Positions 35,610-44,663 are shown, counted from the stretch's first letter. The stretch: 64,000 bases of DNA from Streptomyces sp. AC550_RSS872 (GCF_019049285.1 NZ_JAGMUL010000060.1:16878-80877); one strand, 5' to 3'. The notes: generated from the sequence alone by a model not told the origin. A program made the numbers and translations.

Positions 35610-35636
35610 CGCGGGTGGGCGAGCCACACTGTCCCC

Positions 35637-36638
35637 GTGAGACATGTCATCGCCCTCGATGTGGGCGGCACCGGGATGAAGGCCGCCCTGGCAGGGGCGA
35701 GCGGCACTGTGCCTCGTGGGGGTGGCATCGATCAGCGGCTGCCGCCGCAGACCCCCACGACCCCCCTCCTCCATCAGGTCCGCCGCCCGACCGGGCGCGA
35801 GCGCGGGCCGGACGCGGTCGTCGAGGGCATCCTCGAATTCGCCGCCGAGCTGCGCGCGTACGGCGAACAGCGCTTCGGCGAGCCCGCGGCCGCCGTCGGT
35901 GTCGCGGTCCCCGGCATCGTCGACGAGGCCCAGGGCATCGCCGCCTACGCGGCCAACCTCGGCTGGCGGGACGTACCCCTGCGGCAGCTGCTGTCCGACC
36001 GGCTCGGCGGCATCCCCGTCGCCCTCGGCCACGACGTGCGCACCGGCGGTCTCGCGGAGGGCCGGATCGGCGCGGGCCAGGGCGCCGACCGCTTCCTCTT
36101 CGTGCCGCTCGGCACCGGCATCGCCGGCGCCATCGGCATCGACGGCCGGGTGGAGTCGGGCGCACACGGCTTCGCGGGCGAGATCGGCCACATCGTCGTA
36201 CGGCCCGGCGGCACCCCCTGTCCGTGCGGGCAGCGCGGCTGCCTGGAACGGTTCGCGTCCGCGGCGGCGGTGAGCGAGGCGTGGGCCGCCGCCTGCGGGG
36301 ACCCGGAAGCGGACGCGGCCGACTGCGCCAAGGCCGTCGCGTCCGGTGACCCGAACGCCGTACGAGTCTGGCAGCAGGCCGTGGACGCCCTCGCCGACGG
36401 CCTGGTCACCGCCCTCACCCTGCTGGACCCCCGCACCCTGATCATCGGTGGCGGCCTCGCCGAGGCGGGGGAAACCTTGTTCACACCACTGCGGGACGCC
36501 GTCCGGCGCCGGGTGACGTTCCAGAAGCTGCCGTCCATCGTCCCTGCGGCGCTGGGCGACACGGCGGGATGCCTGGGCGCGGGCCTCCTGGCCTGGGATC
36601 TCCTCGACAACACCGACGGTACGGAGGTAACTCCCTAA
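35637..36638 (+). CDS. nagK: N-acetylglucosamine kinase (ROK family)
   Basis: A 333-residue ROK kinase making GlcNAc-6-phosphate. The phosphate-binding DVGGTGMKAAL is at the N-terminus, the catalytic Asp in LGHDVR (near 130), the ROK zinc motif in CPCGQRGCLE (near 200). Without a DNA-binding domain, it is a kinase and not a repressor. Between the first loop and the next strand there is an extra Pro/Gly-rich stretch (residues about 20-60). GTG 35637 has no clear ribosome site. Its TAA shares one base with the nagA ATG. Confidence 0.88.
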   Translation: MRHVIALDVGGTGMKAALAGASGTVPRGGGIDQRLPPQTPTTPLLHQVRRPTGRERGPDAVVEGILEFAAELRAYGEQRFGEPAAAVGVAVPGIVDEAQGIAAYAANLGWRDVPLRQLLSDRLGGIPVALGHDVRTGGLAEGRIGAGQGADRFLFVPLGTGIAGAIGIDGRVESGAHGFAGEIGHIVVRPGGTPCPCGQRGCLERFASAAAVSEAWAAACGDPEADAADCAKAVASGDPNAVRVWQQAVDALADGLVTALTLLDPRTLIIGGGLAEAGETLFTPLRDAVRRRVTFQKLPSIVPAALGDTAGCLGAGLLAWDLLDNTDGTEVTP

Positions 36639-37876
36639 TGGCAGCCGACCTAGGGGCGCGGGACAGCGCTGAATATGCGACTGACGCCGCGTGGGCGCGA
36701 CCAGCCACAACGCACCCGCAGCCCGCAACGGACAAAGCGCCCCTGATCCTGTCCGGCGCCAACGCGGTCATGCCCACAGGAACCGTCAAAGACGCCCAAG
36801 TGATCATCGACGGCCCTCGAATCGCCCGCACAGCCCCAGAGAACGCCTACCGCCTCGACCTCACCGGCCACTGGCTCCTGCCGGGATTCGTAGACATCCA
36901 CAACCACGGCGGCGGTGGAGCTTCGTTCACATCAGGCACGCCAGACGACGTAGTCACCGGCATCCACACCCACCGCCTCCACGGCACCACCACCCTCGTC
37001 GCCTCCACCGTCACCGGCGACATGGACTTCCTCACCCGGCGCGCTGGCCTGCTCAGCGAACTCGCCGAGCAGGGCGACATCGCCGGCATCCACTTCGAGG
37101 GCCCCTTCATCTCCCCGTGCCGCAAGGGCGCGCACTCCGAGGCGCTGCTGCGCGACCCCGACCCGGCGGAGGTCCGCAAACTGATCGACGCGGCACGCGG
37201 ACACGCGGCGATGGTCACCCTCGCCACCGAACTGCCGGGCGGCCTCGACTCCGTACGCCTCCTCACCGAACACGGCGTCATCGCGGCGATCGGGCACACG
37301 GACGCGACGTACGAGCAGACGGTGGAGGCGATCGAGGCGGGGGCGACGGTCGCCACGCATCTGTTCAACGCGATGCCACCGCTGGGCCACCGCGAGCCGG
37401 GCCCGATCGCCGCCCTGCTGGAGGACGAGCGGGTGACCGTCGAGCTGATCAACGACGGCACCCATCTGCACCCGGCGGCCCTGGAGCTGGCGTTCCGTCA
37501 CGCGGGGGCGGACCGGGTCGCGTTCATCACGGACGCCATGGACGCGGCCGGCTTCGGCGACGGCCGCTACATGCTCGGCCCGCTGGAGGTGGAGGTCGCC
37601 GACGGCGTGGCCCGCCTCGTCGAGGGCGGCTCGATCGCGGGGTCCACCCTCACCCTGGACCGCGCCTTCAAGCGGGCGGTGACGATCGACCGGCTGCCGG
37701 TCGAGGACGCGGTGGCGGCCCTGTCCGTCAACCCGGCCAAGCTGCTCGGCCGCTACGACCGCATCGGCTCCCTGGAACCCGGCAAGGACGCCGACCTGCT
37801 CGTGCTGGACGCGGACTTCGATCTCAAGGGCGTGATGCGCCGCGGCGAATGGGTGGTCGATCCGCAACTGGGGTGA
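36638..37876 (+). CDS. nagA: N-acetylglucosamine-6-phosphate deacetylase
   Basis: A 412-residue metal-dependent deacetylase converting GlcNAc-6-P to glucosamine-6-P and acetate. Active-site motifs: DIHNHGGGG (metal-binding HxH), HFEGPF (Glu), GHTDAT (His), THLFNAM (His), and FITDAM with the catalytic Asp. An N-terminal extension of about 30 residues (AADLGARDSAEYATD) precedes the usual start. GGAGG lies 11 bases upstream, inside nagK. NagK and NagA make two sequential steps in amino-sugar use, and the product glucosamine-6-P is the DasR effector, closing a feedback loop. Confidence 0.95.
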   Translation: MAADLGARDSAEYATDAAWARPATTHPQPATDKAPLILSGANAVMPTGTVKDAQVIIDGPRIARTAPENAYRLDLTGHWLLPGFVDIHNHGGGGASFTSGTPDDVVTGIHTHRLHGTTTLVASTVTGDMDFLTRRAGLLSELAEQGDIAGIHFEGPFISPCRKGAHSEALLRDPDPAEVRKLIDAARGHAAMVTLATELPGGLDSVRLLTEHGVIAAIGHTDATYEQTVEAIEAGATVATHLFNAMPPLGHREPGPIAALLEDERVTVELINDGTHLHPAALELAFRHAGADRVAFITDAMDAAGFGDGRYMLGPLEVEVADGVARLVEGGSIAGSTLTLDRAFKRAVTIDRLPVEDAVAALSVNPAKLLGRYDRIGSLEPGKDADLLVLDADFDLKGVMRRGEWVVDPQLG

Positions 37877-37893
37877 TCTGTCCTGCTGTTGGG

Positions 37894-37936
37894 GGCGGCG
37901 GTTGTCCTGGGAGACTGGGGCGGCCGCCGTCCTTTT
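37894..37936 (+). terminator. Possible terminator after nagA
   Basis: GGCGGC (37894-37899) can pair with GCCGCC (37923-37928), and TTTT follows at 37933-37936. The loop is long (23 bases), so the call is weak. Confidence 0.4.
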
Positions 37937-38035
37937 GGCATGATCAATGTCTCCAGGCGGAGCGTCCGGCGGACAGCCGGCGAACGCGTTCTGTACTGCT
38001 CGCATTCTGAACTTCTTCGGGGGAGGCCGGCCCAG

Positions 38036-38965
38036 GTGATCCTCACGGTCACGCTGAACACCGCTCTCGACATCACCTACCGCGTACGGGCACTGCGGCC
38101 CCACGCCTCCCACCGGGTCTCCGAGGTGACCGAACGCCCCGGCGGCAAGGGTCTGAACGTGGCCCGGGTGCTGGCGGCCCTCGGGCACGAGGTGACGGTC
38201 ACCGGCTTCGCGGGCGGCGCGACGGGCCGTGTCGTACAGGAGCGGCTCACGGCGACGCCCGGCGTGGTGGACGCACTGGTCCCGGTGGCGGGCGCGACCC
38301 GGCGCACGATCGCCGTGGTCGACGAGCACACCGGCGACACGACCCAGCTCAACGAGCCCGGCCCGACGGTCACCCCCGCCGAGTGGTCCGCCTTCCAGAA
38401 GGCATACGAGGACCTGCTCGCGTCGGCCTCCGCGGTGGCCCTGTGCGGCAGCCTGCCGCCGGGAGTGCCGGTGGGCGCGTATGCCGGTCTGGTGCGGGCC
38501 GCTCGCGCGGCGAAGGTTCCGGTGCTGCTGGACACCAGCGGCGAGGCACTGCGCCGGGGCGTCGCCGCCCGCCCGGACATCATCAAGCCCAACGCCGACG
38601 AGCTGGCCGAGCTCACCGGCTCCCACGAGCCGTCGCGGGCGACGCAGGACGCCCGTCGACGCGGGGCACGTGCGGTGGTCGCCTCCCTCGGCACGGAGGG
38701 CCTGCTCGCGGTGACCCCCGAGGGCCGCTGGCGCGCCACCCCGCCGACCCGCCTCCACGGCAACCCGACCGGCGCCGGCGACGCGGCGGTCGCGGGCCTG
38801 CTCGCGGGGTTGGTGGAGGGTCTGCCGTGGCCTGATCGGCTGGCCCGGGCCGCGGCGCTCAGCGCGGCGAGCGTGCTGGCACCGGTGGCGGGCGAGGTCG
38901 ACCGGGGGGCGTACGAGGAGCTGCTGGGGCGGGTGGCGGTGACCGGGGAGGTCACCGCCGCCTGA
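38036..38965 (+). CDS. PfkB-family hexose kinase (1-phosphofructokinase/tagatose-6-P kinase type)
   Basis: A 309-residue PfkB kinase. It begins with the strand ILTVTLNTALDITYRV, has the substrate loop GGKGLNVARVLAALG, and ends with the catalytic anion-hole motif NPTGAGDAAVAGLLAG containing the general base Asp. The N-terminal TLNPALD-like motif places it with 1-phosphofructokinases or tagatose-6-phosphate kinases. It lies after nagA, so a phosphosugar from amino-sugar metabolism is plausible. GTG 38036 follows GGGAGG by about ten bases. Confidence 0.87.
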   Translation: MILTVTLNTALDITYRVRALRPHASHRVSEVTERPGGKGLNVARVLAALGHEVTVTGFAGGATGRVVQERLTATPGVVDALVPVAGATRRTIAVVDEHTGDTTQLNEPGPTVTPAEWSAFQKAYEDLLASASAVALCGSLPPGVPVGAYAGLVRAARAAKVPVLLDTSGEALRRGVAARPDIIKPNADELAELTGSHEPSRATQDARRRGARAVVASLGTEGLLAVTPEGRWRATPPTRLHGNPTGAGDAAVAGLLAGLVEGLPWPDRLARAAALSAASVLAPVAGEVDRGAYEELLGRVAVTGEVTAA

Positions 38966-38975
38966 GGCCGACCGA

Positions 38976-39941
38976 CTAGGAGTCGACCCAGCCGTTCACC
39001 AGCCACATCTGGTCGATGAGGGCGTCGCACTGGTTGCCCTGCTCACAGGACACCTTGATCGTGTTGGTGCCCTTGTTGAGCTGGATCCAGTTGTACGTCT
39101 TCGTCCAGCCCTTCTGGTAGTCGCCCGCGGGGCCGTCCGCCCAGTTCTTCAGGTCGACCGGGGTACTGGCCGGCGTGCCGTTGACCGCAAGGGTGGCGTT
39201 CTGGTCCTTGCCCGGGACGCTGTAGCCGACGTAGACGGTGTACTTGCCGGACTTCGGGATGCCGTTGACCGTCCAGGTGACCGAGGAGCCGACCGCGTTG
39301 AAGCCGGTGACATAGACGCCGCCGTCCGCCTTGGCGCCCTTGATGTCGGACGCCGTGGTGGCGCCGCCCGCGAGAGCCAGGGCCTTGGCGTCGATCGTCG
39401 GCAGGTCGTCCTTGGCCGCCTGGCTGTTGCTGTTCGACGGGCTGGGCGCGCTGCTCTGCTGGGACTGCGTCGGGGTCGAGTCGGCCTGGTTGTCCTTGTC
39501 GCCCGGATCGTCGTCCCCGCCCAGCATCGCGACACCGATCCCGATCACGACCGCCGCGACCACGGCGACCGCGCCGATCAGCAGCCCCTTGGTGTTCGGA
39601 CCCCCACCGCGGCCGCCCCCGGATCCGCTGCCGCCGCTGTACGACGGCTGCTGCTGGACGGTCTGTGCCCCGCCGGGGTGCGTCTCCGGCGCCGCGTAGT
39701 GGGCGTTCGGCTGGCCGTAGGCGCCCTGCTGTTGCGGTATCTGGCCGTAGGCCGACGTCGGCTGCTGCTGGCCGTACTGACGCTGGCCGACCGAGCGCAC
39801 CCGGTTGACCGACCCGGGATAGCCGTAGCCACCGCCACCGGAGGGCGGCTGGGCTCCGTTGGCCTGCCCGTCGGCGTAGAGGTAGCCGAACGGGTCGTCG
39901 TCCTCGGGCGGCGTGTTCGCGCCGTTGTTGCCGGACGTCAT
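38976..39941 (-). CDS. Membrane-anchored protein with carbohydrate-binding-type C-terminal domain
   Basis: A 321-residue protein. The cytoplasmic N-terminus (1-110) is low complexity, rich in Gln, Gly, Tyr and Pro. One membrane segment (about 120-142) follows, then a Ser/Gln/Asp linker, then a C-terminal beta-rich domain (about 185-321; WTVNGIPKSGKYTVYVGYSVPG, NATLAVNG, WIQLNKGTNTIKVSCEQGNQCDALIDQMWL) resembling CBM6/CBM35 carbohydrate-binding modules. Two cysteines near the end may form a disulfide. It is convergent with the PfkB gene. Possibly a cell-wall or glycan sensor. Confidence 0.75.
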   Translation of the reverse strand: MTSGNNGANTPPEDDDPFGYLYADGQANGAQPPSGGGGYGYPGSVNRVRSVGQRQYGQQQPTSAYGQIPQQQGAYGQPNAHYAAPETHPGGAQTVQQQPSYSGGSGSGGGRGGGPNTKGLLIGAVAVVAAVVIGIGVAMLGGDDDPGDKDNQADSTPTQSQQSSAPSPSNSNSQAAKDDLPTIDAKALALAGGATTASDIKGAKADGGVYVTGFNAVGSSVTWTVNGIPKSGKYTVYVGYSVPGKDQNATLAVNGTPASTPVDLKNWADGPAGDYQKGWTKTYNWIQLNKGTNTIKVSCEQGNQCDALIDQMWLVNGWVDS

Positions 39942-40060
39942 CCCTGTGGTACTCCTCACCAGGTGCGGGCGAATGCGATAGGTCTGAAGAATGGCGAGCC
40001 TACCCGCTCCTGCTGCCCCAAACGGGTGACTCGGATCGCATCAGCTCACTGACCTGGGCG

Positions 40061-41752
40061 TTACCCGGCGCGTCTGTGTTGTTTGGGACGAGATCGTTTC
40101 TCTACGTACATCCGCTCGTCGGCGGACTTCAACACTTCGTCCGCGGTCATCCCGCAGTGCGCCCACCCGATGCCGAAGCTGGCGCCGACCCGTACGGCCC
40201 GCCCTTCGGCCCGGATGGGCTGGATGATCTCGTTGCGCAGACGTACGGCGAGGTCCTGGGCGTCGGCCCGGCCGAGCCCGTCGGCGAGGATCACGAACTC
40301 GTCGCCGCCGAGACGGGCGACGGTGTCGCCGTCGCGGACACCGCGGGAGAGACGGCGCGCGACCTCGATGAGCACCGCGTCCCCCGCGTTGTGCCCGAAC
40401 CGGTCGTTGATCGACTTGAAGCCGTCGAGGTCGCAGAAGAGCACCGCGAGCCCCTTGGCTCCGTCGTCCCGCTCGCCCTCGGCCGGGGCCACGGTGTGGA
40501 CGTGGTGGTCGAAGGCGTCGAACGCCGCCGCGCCGGGCCGGAAGTCGAAGCCGTGGCCGTTGGCGTCGTAGGCGGGGTGGCCGTAGGCCGCGTCGACCGG
40601 CTCCAGGGCGCCGAGCTGGGTCCCGCCGCGGGCGGAGTCGAGGGCCTGGGGGATCGAGGAGCGCTGGCAGAGCCGGGAGGAGAGACGGGCCCGCAGCTCG
40701 GCGGAGTTCGGCAGGCCGGTGAGCGAGTCGTGGGAGGCGCGGTGGGCGAGCTGGAGCTCGCGGCGCTTGCGCTCCTCGATGTCCTCGACATGGGTGAGCA
40801 GGAAGCGGGGGCCGTCGGCGGCGTCGGCGACCACGCTGTTGCGCAGGCTGACCCAGACGTACGTACCGTCCCGGCGCCCGAGCCTGAGCTCCGCCCGGCC
40901 GCCCTCGGCGGACGTCCGCAGCAGGGTGCCGATGTCCTCGGGGTGGACGAGGTCGGAGAAGGCGTAGCGGCGCATCGCGGAGGCGGGGCGGCCCAGCAGG
41001 CGGCACAGGGCGTCGTTGGTGCGCAGGATCCGGCCGTGCTGGTCGCCGCCCATCTCGGCGATGGCCATGCCGGACGGGGCGTACTCGAAGGCCTGCCTGA
41101 AGCTTTCCTCACTTGCGCGCAGGGCCTGCTGCTCGCGTTCGAGCCGGACCAGCGCCCGCTGCATATTCGCGCGTAGACGTGCGTTGCTGATCGCGATGGC
41201 GGCCTGGAACGCGTACATCTGGAGCGCCTCGCGCCCCCATGCGCCCGGGAGCCTGCCGTTGCGCGGCCGGTCCACGGACAGGACGCCGATCAGCTCGCCG
41301 CACGCGCCGCCCTGCACGCCGGGCGTGTACATCGGCGCGAAGAGCCGGTCGCTCGGGTGCCACTCGTCCTCGAAGCGCGGCGCGGGGCCGTCGGTGTACC
41401 ACTGCGGGACGTCGTCGTCGTCGAGGACCCAGCCCTCGGTGTGCGGGATGAAGACCAGGTCGCCCCAGTGCCGGCCCATGCTCAGCCGGCGATCCCAGGA
41501 GTCGCGCGAGCCGACGCGGCCGGTGATCAGGGCCTCGGCGGCGGGGTTGCCGGCGAAGGCGGCGACGACGAGATCTCCGTCGGGGCGTACGAGGTTGACG
41601 CAGGCGAGCTCATAGCCGAGGCCGGTGACGACGCCGTCGGCGACCGTTTGCAGCGTGTCCGCCAGGCTGCGGGCCGTGTTCATGTCAGCCATGACCTGGT
41701 GCAGTTGCCGCAGGGTCGCAAGGCGGACATACGGCTCCGACTCGGTCTCCAT
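40061..41752 (-). CDS. cdgB: Diguanylate cyclase CdgB (GAF-PAS-GGDEF)
   Basis: A 563-residue cyclase making c-di-GMP. Order: N-terminal GAF (about 20-195), PAS/PAC (about 210-340) and GGDEF domain (about 345-550). The active-site GGDEF is at residues 482-486 (RLGGDEF) and the inhibitory I-site RxxD at 473-476, so it should be active and feedback controlled. An insertion of about 75 residues (370-445) separates the first GGDEF helix (SLTGLPNSAELRARL) from FCDLDGFKSIND. The layout is that of S. coelicolor CdgB, which controls development and is a BldD target. The gene is single and divergent from a flavin reductase. Confidence 0.92.
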   Translation of the reverse strand: METESEPYVRLATLRQLHQVMADMNTARSLADTLQTVADGVVTGLGYELACVNLVRPDGDLVVAAFAGNPAAEALITGRVGSRDSWDRRLSMGRHWGDLVFIPHTEGWVLDDDDVPQWYTDGPAPRFEDEWHPSDRLFAPMYTPGVQGGACGELIGVLSVDRPRNGRLPGAWGREALQMYAFQAAIAISNARLRANMQRALVRLEREQQALRASEESFRQAFEYAPSGMAIAEMGGDQHGRILRTNDALCRLLGRPASAMRRYAFSDLVHPEDIGTLLRTSAEGGRAELRLGRRDGTYVWVSLRNSVVADAADGPRFLLTHVEDIEERKRRELQLAHRASHDSLTGLPNSAELRARLSSRLCQRSSIPQALDSARGGTQLGALEPVDAAYGHPAYDANGHGFDFRPGAAAFDAFDHHVHTVAPAEGERDDGAKGLAVLFCDLDGFKSINDRFGHNAGDAVLIEVARRLSRGVRDGDTVARLGGDEFVILADGLGRADAQDLAVRLRNEIIQPIRAEGRAVRVGASFGIGWAHCGMTADEVLKSADERMYVEKRSRPKQHRRAG

Positions 41753-42091
41753 GCTCGCCCTCCCCCCGAGACCTCGCAGCGAATCAAGGGTGCTCTTCGG
41801 CGTATCTTCCTTGCTCGGTTCACCGCCACTGAATCACAGCGCGCTGCTCACTCGGTACACAGGGTCAACAATTAATGGCCCTTGTGACTCAAGTCACAGG
41901 TAAACGTGAACAATTGAGCGGTGTTTCCGCGTTTTTCCTGTGCGTTTACTGAACGCAAACTCTGTGTGCGTGTGGAGACGGCACGAAACGGTTCTGAACG
42001 GGGCTCGGCCGCTGTCCGTCGGTAGTCCTAGGACCCTTCTCGGGCGAAGGCCCGATGTCGGGTGCCGGGGACCGACATTAGCGTTTTCGGC
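41753..42091. other. 339-bp divergent promoter region between cdgB and the flavin reductase
   Basis: No coding signal. It contains the palindrome TGTGACT-CA-AGTCACA (41883-41898), a GCGTTTACTGAACGC inverted repeat (41942-41956), a TCGGGC-GAAG-GCCCGA hairpin (42040-42055), and the -10 box of the flavin reductase. It is AT-richer than its surroundings. Confidence 0.7.
41883..41898. promoter_or_regulatory. Palindrome upstream of cdgB, candidate BldD site
   Basis: TGTGACT and AGTCACA are perfect 7-base arms around CA. BldD sites in Streptomyces are pseudo-palindromes built on TnAC...GTnA; this one has TGAC and GTCA, but the spacing is four bases rather than five. It lies about 130 bp before the cdgB start. 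Binding is inferred. Confidence 0.45.
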
Positions 42092-42700
42092 GTGCCGAAC
42101 ACTTCCCCGCTCCCGTCGCCCGCGCCGCCCGCGACCACCGTCCTCCCCGCCGCCCGCAGCGCCTTTGGGCATGCTGAGGGAGTGAGCAACGACGAGTTCC
42201 GTGCCGCCATGTCGCGGTTGGCCGCGGGTGTGGTCCTGGTGACCGCGCTGGAGCCACCGCTGGACCCGGACGACCCGCACGCGCCGGCCGGCGAGGACGT
42301 CGGCATGACCGCCACCGCGTTCATGTCGGTGTCCCTGGATCCGCCATTGGTGCTGGTCAGCCTGCGTGAGGGGTCCCGGATGGACGACCTGCTCGCCGAG
42401 CAGCCCCTGTGGGCGGTGTCGGTCCTCACCGAGAGCCAGCGCCATATCGCGGGCCGCTTCGCCATGAAGGGCCGCGTCAGCGACCGCCTGCTGTTCGCCG
42501 ACATTCCGTACGTCCGCGGTCTGGAGACCGGCGCCCCGCTGGTGGGCGGCGCCCTGGCCACCCTGGAGTGCCGCACCGAGCAACGCGTCACGGCCGGCGA
42601 CCACACCCTGGTGATCGGCCGCGTCCTGTCGGCCTCGCTGCCGAGCTCGGACGGGGGGCCGTTGACGTATTTCCGGGGGCGGTACCGGCAGTTGGGGTGA
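42092..42700 (+). CDS. Flavin reductase-like domain protein
   Basis: A 202-residue protein whose domain (from about residue 33: DEFRAAMSRLAAGVVLVTA, GMTATAFMSVSLDPPLVLVSL, FAMKGRV.DRLLF, GAPLVGGALATLECRTEQRVTAGDHTLVIGRVL) is a standard FMN-binding flavin reductase, providing reduced flavin to monooxygenases. Start: GTG 42092 sits seven bases after TAGCGT, a -10-like box, implying a leaderless mRNA. GTG 42182, just before the domain, is the alternative; the extra 30 residues are Pro/Ala-rich. Confidence 0.85.
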   Translation: MPNTSPLPSPAPPATTVLPAARSAFGHAEGVSNDEFRAAMSRLAAGVVLVTALEPPLDPDDPHAPAGEDVGMTATAFMSVSLDPPLVLVSLREGSRMDDLLAEQPLWAVSVLTESQRHIAGRFAMKGRVSDRLLFADIPYVRGLETGAPLVGGALATLECRTEQRVTAGDHTLVIGRVLSASLPSSDGGPLTYFRGRYRQLG

Positions 42701-42791
42701 AGATCACGGATCAGGCGCCCCGGAACGCAGGCAGGAACACAGGCAGGAACACAGGGACGAAAATCCGTGGCCGCCGGTGATCATCCGTCAT

Positions 42792-42797
42792 AGGTTC
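42792..42797 (+). promoter_or_regulatory. -10 box TAGGTT of a leaderless GNAT gene
   Basis: TAGGTT ends five bases before the GTG start at 42803, leaving no room for a ribosome binding site. The same hexamer precedes the GNAT gene at 44823. Confidence 0.6.
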
Positions 42798-42802
42798 CCC
42801 CG

Positions 42803-43306
42803 GTGACATCGACTCCGACACCTCAGACGCCTCCCACCCCGCGCCTCGAAAAGATCACACCCGGAAACTTCGAAGCGGCAACCGGCATACGAGTCCGCCC
42901 CGACCAGGAATTCGCGGTCTCCCCGGTGATGCAGTCCCTCGCCGAGGCATACGTCCATCCCGACGGCGTCGCCTGGCCCCGCCTGATCGTCGACGGCGAC
43001 CGCCCGGTCGGGTTCCTGATGGCCTTCTTCGACATCGACTGGCACGGCGACGGCACCCTCTTCCGTTCAGGCCTGTGGCGCCTGAACATCGCCGCCGGGG
43101 AACAGGGCCGCGGCTACGGCCGCTTCGCGGTCGACTCCGTGTCCGCGGAGATCCGCCGCCGCGGCGGCAGCCGGCTCTACGTCACCTGGCATCCCGGCCC
43201 GAACGGCCCCGAGGCCTTCTACCACCGTCTCGGCTTCCGCCCCGACGGGGAGACCAGCGAGGGCGAGACGGTGGGGGTGCTGGAGCTGGACGGGGTGGGC
43301 GGGTAG
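42803..43306 (+). CDS. GNAT family N-acetyltransferase
   Basis: A 167-residue GNAT. After a Thr/Pro-rich start, the domain shows FLMAFFDIDWHGDGTLFRSGLWRLNIAAGEQGRGYGRFAVDSV (acetyl-CoA motif EQGRGYGR) and FYHRLGFRP at the end. The length and the sequence 'SPVMQSLAEAYVHP' are like spermidine/spermine-type acetyltransferases, but the substrate is unknown. It appears leaderless (TAGGTT, five bases, GTG). Confidence 0.85.
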   Translation: MTSTPTPQTPPTPRLEKITPGNFEAATGIRVRPDQEFAVSPVMQSLAEAYVHPDGVAWPRLIVDGDRPVGFLMAFFDIDWHGDGTLFRSGLWRLNIAAGEQGRGYGRFAVDSVSAEIRRRGGSRLYVTWHPGPNGPEAFYHRLGFRPDGETSEGETVGVLELDGVGG

Positions 43307-43313
43307 GGGGTCG

Positions 43314-43340
43314 AGGCCGGAGGGCCCGCGCCGCCGGCCT
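43314..43340. terminator. Hairpin between convergent GNAT and ArfB-like genes
   Basis: AGGCCGG (43314-43320) pairs with CCGGCCT (43334-43340) over a 13-base loop that can pair further. No T-run; position suits a bidirectional terminator. Confidence 0.45.
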
Positions 43341-43451
43341 GACCTGGAGCCGGGACAGTCGTGTGGGATCCGTCACGATGTCGATCACGGTGATCCGGTC
43401 CCGTACGAACGCAAACATCAGGGCACGTTCCAGCCGCCCCCAGCGGCGGCC

Positions 43452-43889
43452 CTACCTCCAGCCCTGCCCGGACCGACCCCGCTTGGTGTCCGAGCGCTGC
43501 TTCTTCTCCCTCAGGCGGCGCTCGTTGATCCCGCGAGGGATACGGGTCGGCTTGCGCGGCTTCGGCGGCGGGGCCGTCGCCTCGGCGAGGAGCGCCGCGA
43601 GGCGTACGGCGGCGGTCTCGCGGTTGCGCCACTGGGAGCGGTGCTCGGAGGCGCGGACGGAGACGACGCCGTCGACGAGGCGGGACGCCAGCCGCTGGAG
43701 CGCCCGCTGCTTCCACACCTCGGGCAGCGCCTCCGTGCCCGCGAGGTCGAAACGCAGCTCGACCTGGGAGTCACTGGTGTTGACGTGCTGGCCGCCCGGG
43801 CCGCTCGACCGCGAGAAACGCCACATGAGCTCGGCCTCGGGAAGGGAGACGGAGCCACGGATGACGTAGGGACCAGACATGCCGTCCAT
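43452..43889 (-). CDS. arfB: Peptidyl-tRNA hydrolase ArfB (YaeJ-type release factor)
   Basis: A 145-residue protein with the class-I release-factor catalytic GGQ in SGPGGQHVNTSDSQVEL and a basic C-terminal tail (KPRKPTRIPRGINERRLREKKQRSDTKRGR) that should enter the empty mRNA channel. ArfB frees peptides from ribosomes stalled on non-stop mRNA. No codon-recognition domain is present, as expected. Starts at ATG 43887-43889 or three codons later (MSGPYVIRG). Confidence 0.9.
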   Translation of the reverse strand: MDGMSGPYVIRGSVSLPEAELMWRFSRSSGPGGQHVNTSDSQVELRFDLAGTEALPEVWKQRALQRLASRLVDGVVSVRASEHRSQWRNRETAAVRLAALLAEATAPPPKPRKPTRIPRGINERRLREKKQRSDTKRGRSGQGWR

Positions 43890-44071
43890 GTTCCCGCCTC
43901 TGTCCGGTCCACGTCACGCGAATATCCCCGGCTCCGCTCCCCCGGAGTCCCCTGAGAGTGCTCTTTGGCAAAGAAAGTAAAGACACATGGAACTTGGGGT
44001 ACCCCTCTTCGCGTTCATAGAGGTAGCTGTAGCTTCTAGCCGTACCGCAACGAGGGAAGGGACTCCCAACA

Positions 44072-44647
44072 ATGGCTGTAAGCCTGTCCAAGGGTGGCAA
44101 CGTCTCGCTCACCAAGGAGGCTCCGGGCCTGACCGCCGTCACCGTGGGCCTCGGCTGGGACGTCCGCACCACCACCGGCACGGACTTCGACCTCGACGCC
44201 TCGGCGATCGCGGTCAACCCCACGGGCAAGGTCTACTCGGACGCCCACTTCGTCTTCTTCAACAACAAGCAGACCCCGGACAGCACCATCGTCCACACCG
44301 GTGACAACCGCACCGGCGAGGGCGCGGGCGACGACGAGGCGATCAACGTCAACCTGGCCGGTCTCCCGGCAGACGTCGACAAGATCGTCTTCCCGGTCTC
44401 GATCTACGACGCGGAGAACCGCTCGCAGAACTTCGGCCAGGTGCGCAACGCCTACATCCGCATCGTCAACCAGGCCGGCGGCGCCGAGATCGCCCGCTAC
44501 GACCTCTCCGAGGACGCGGCCACCGAGACCGCCATGGTCTTCGGCGAGCTCTACCGCAACGGCGCCGAGTGGAAGTTCCGCGCCGTCGGCCAGGGCTACG
44601 CCTCGGGCCTCGTGGGCATCGCGCAGGACTTCGGCGTGAACGTCTGA
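44072..44647 (+). CDS. TerD-family protein
   Basis: A 191-residue calcium-binding TerD domain protein: [47 protein letters not shown] at the N-terminus, [14 protein letters not shown] (calcium site), [26 protein letters not shown] and [23 protein letters not shown] at the end. TerD proteins are linked to tellurite resistance, membrane stress and development; Streptomyces has several paralogues. GAGGGAAGGGA lies upstream. It is alone, followed by a good terminator. Confidence 0.95.
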   Translation: MAVSLSKGGNVSLTKEAPGLTAVTVGLGWDVRTTTGTDFDLDASAIAVNPTGKVYSDAHFVFFNNKQTPDSTIVHTGDNRTGEGAGDDEAINVNLAGLPADVDKIVFPVSIYDAENRSQNFGQVRNAYIRIVNQAGGAEIARYDLSEDAATETAMVFGELYRNGAEWKFRAVGQGYASGLVGIAQDFGVNV

Positions 44648-44663
44648 CGGACGCCGAGCTGTG

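Noticed and set aside
43307-43451. Additional small gene between the GNAT and ArfB genes
   Set aside because: Neither strand shows codon bias or a ribosome binding site; the gap contains a hairpin suited to convergent termination.
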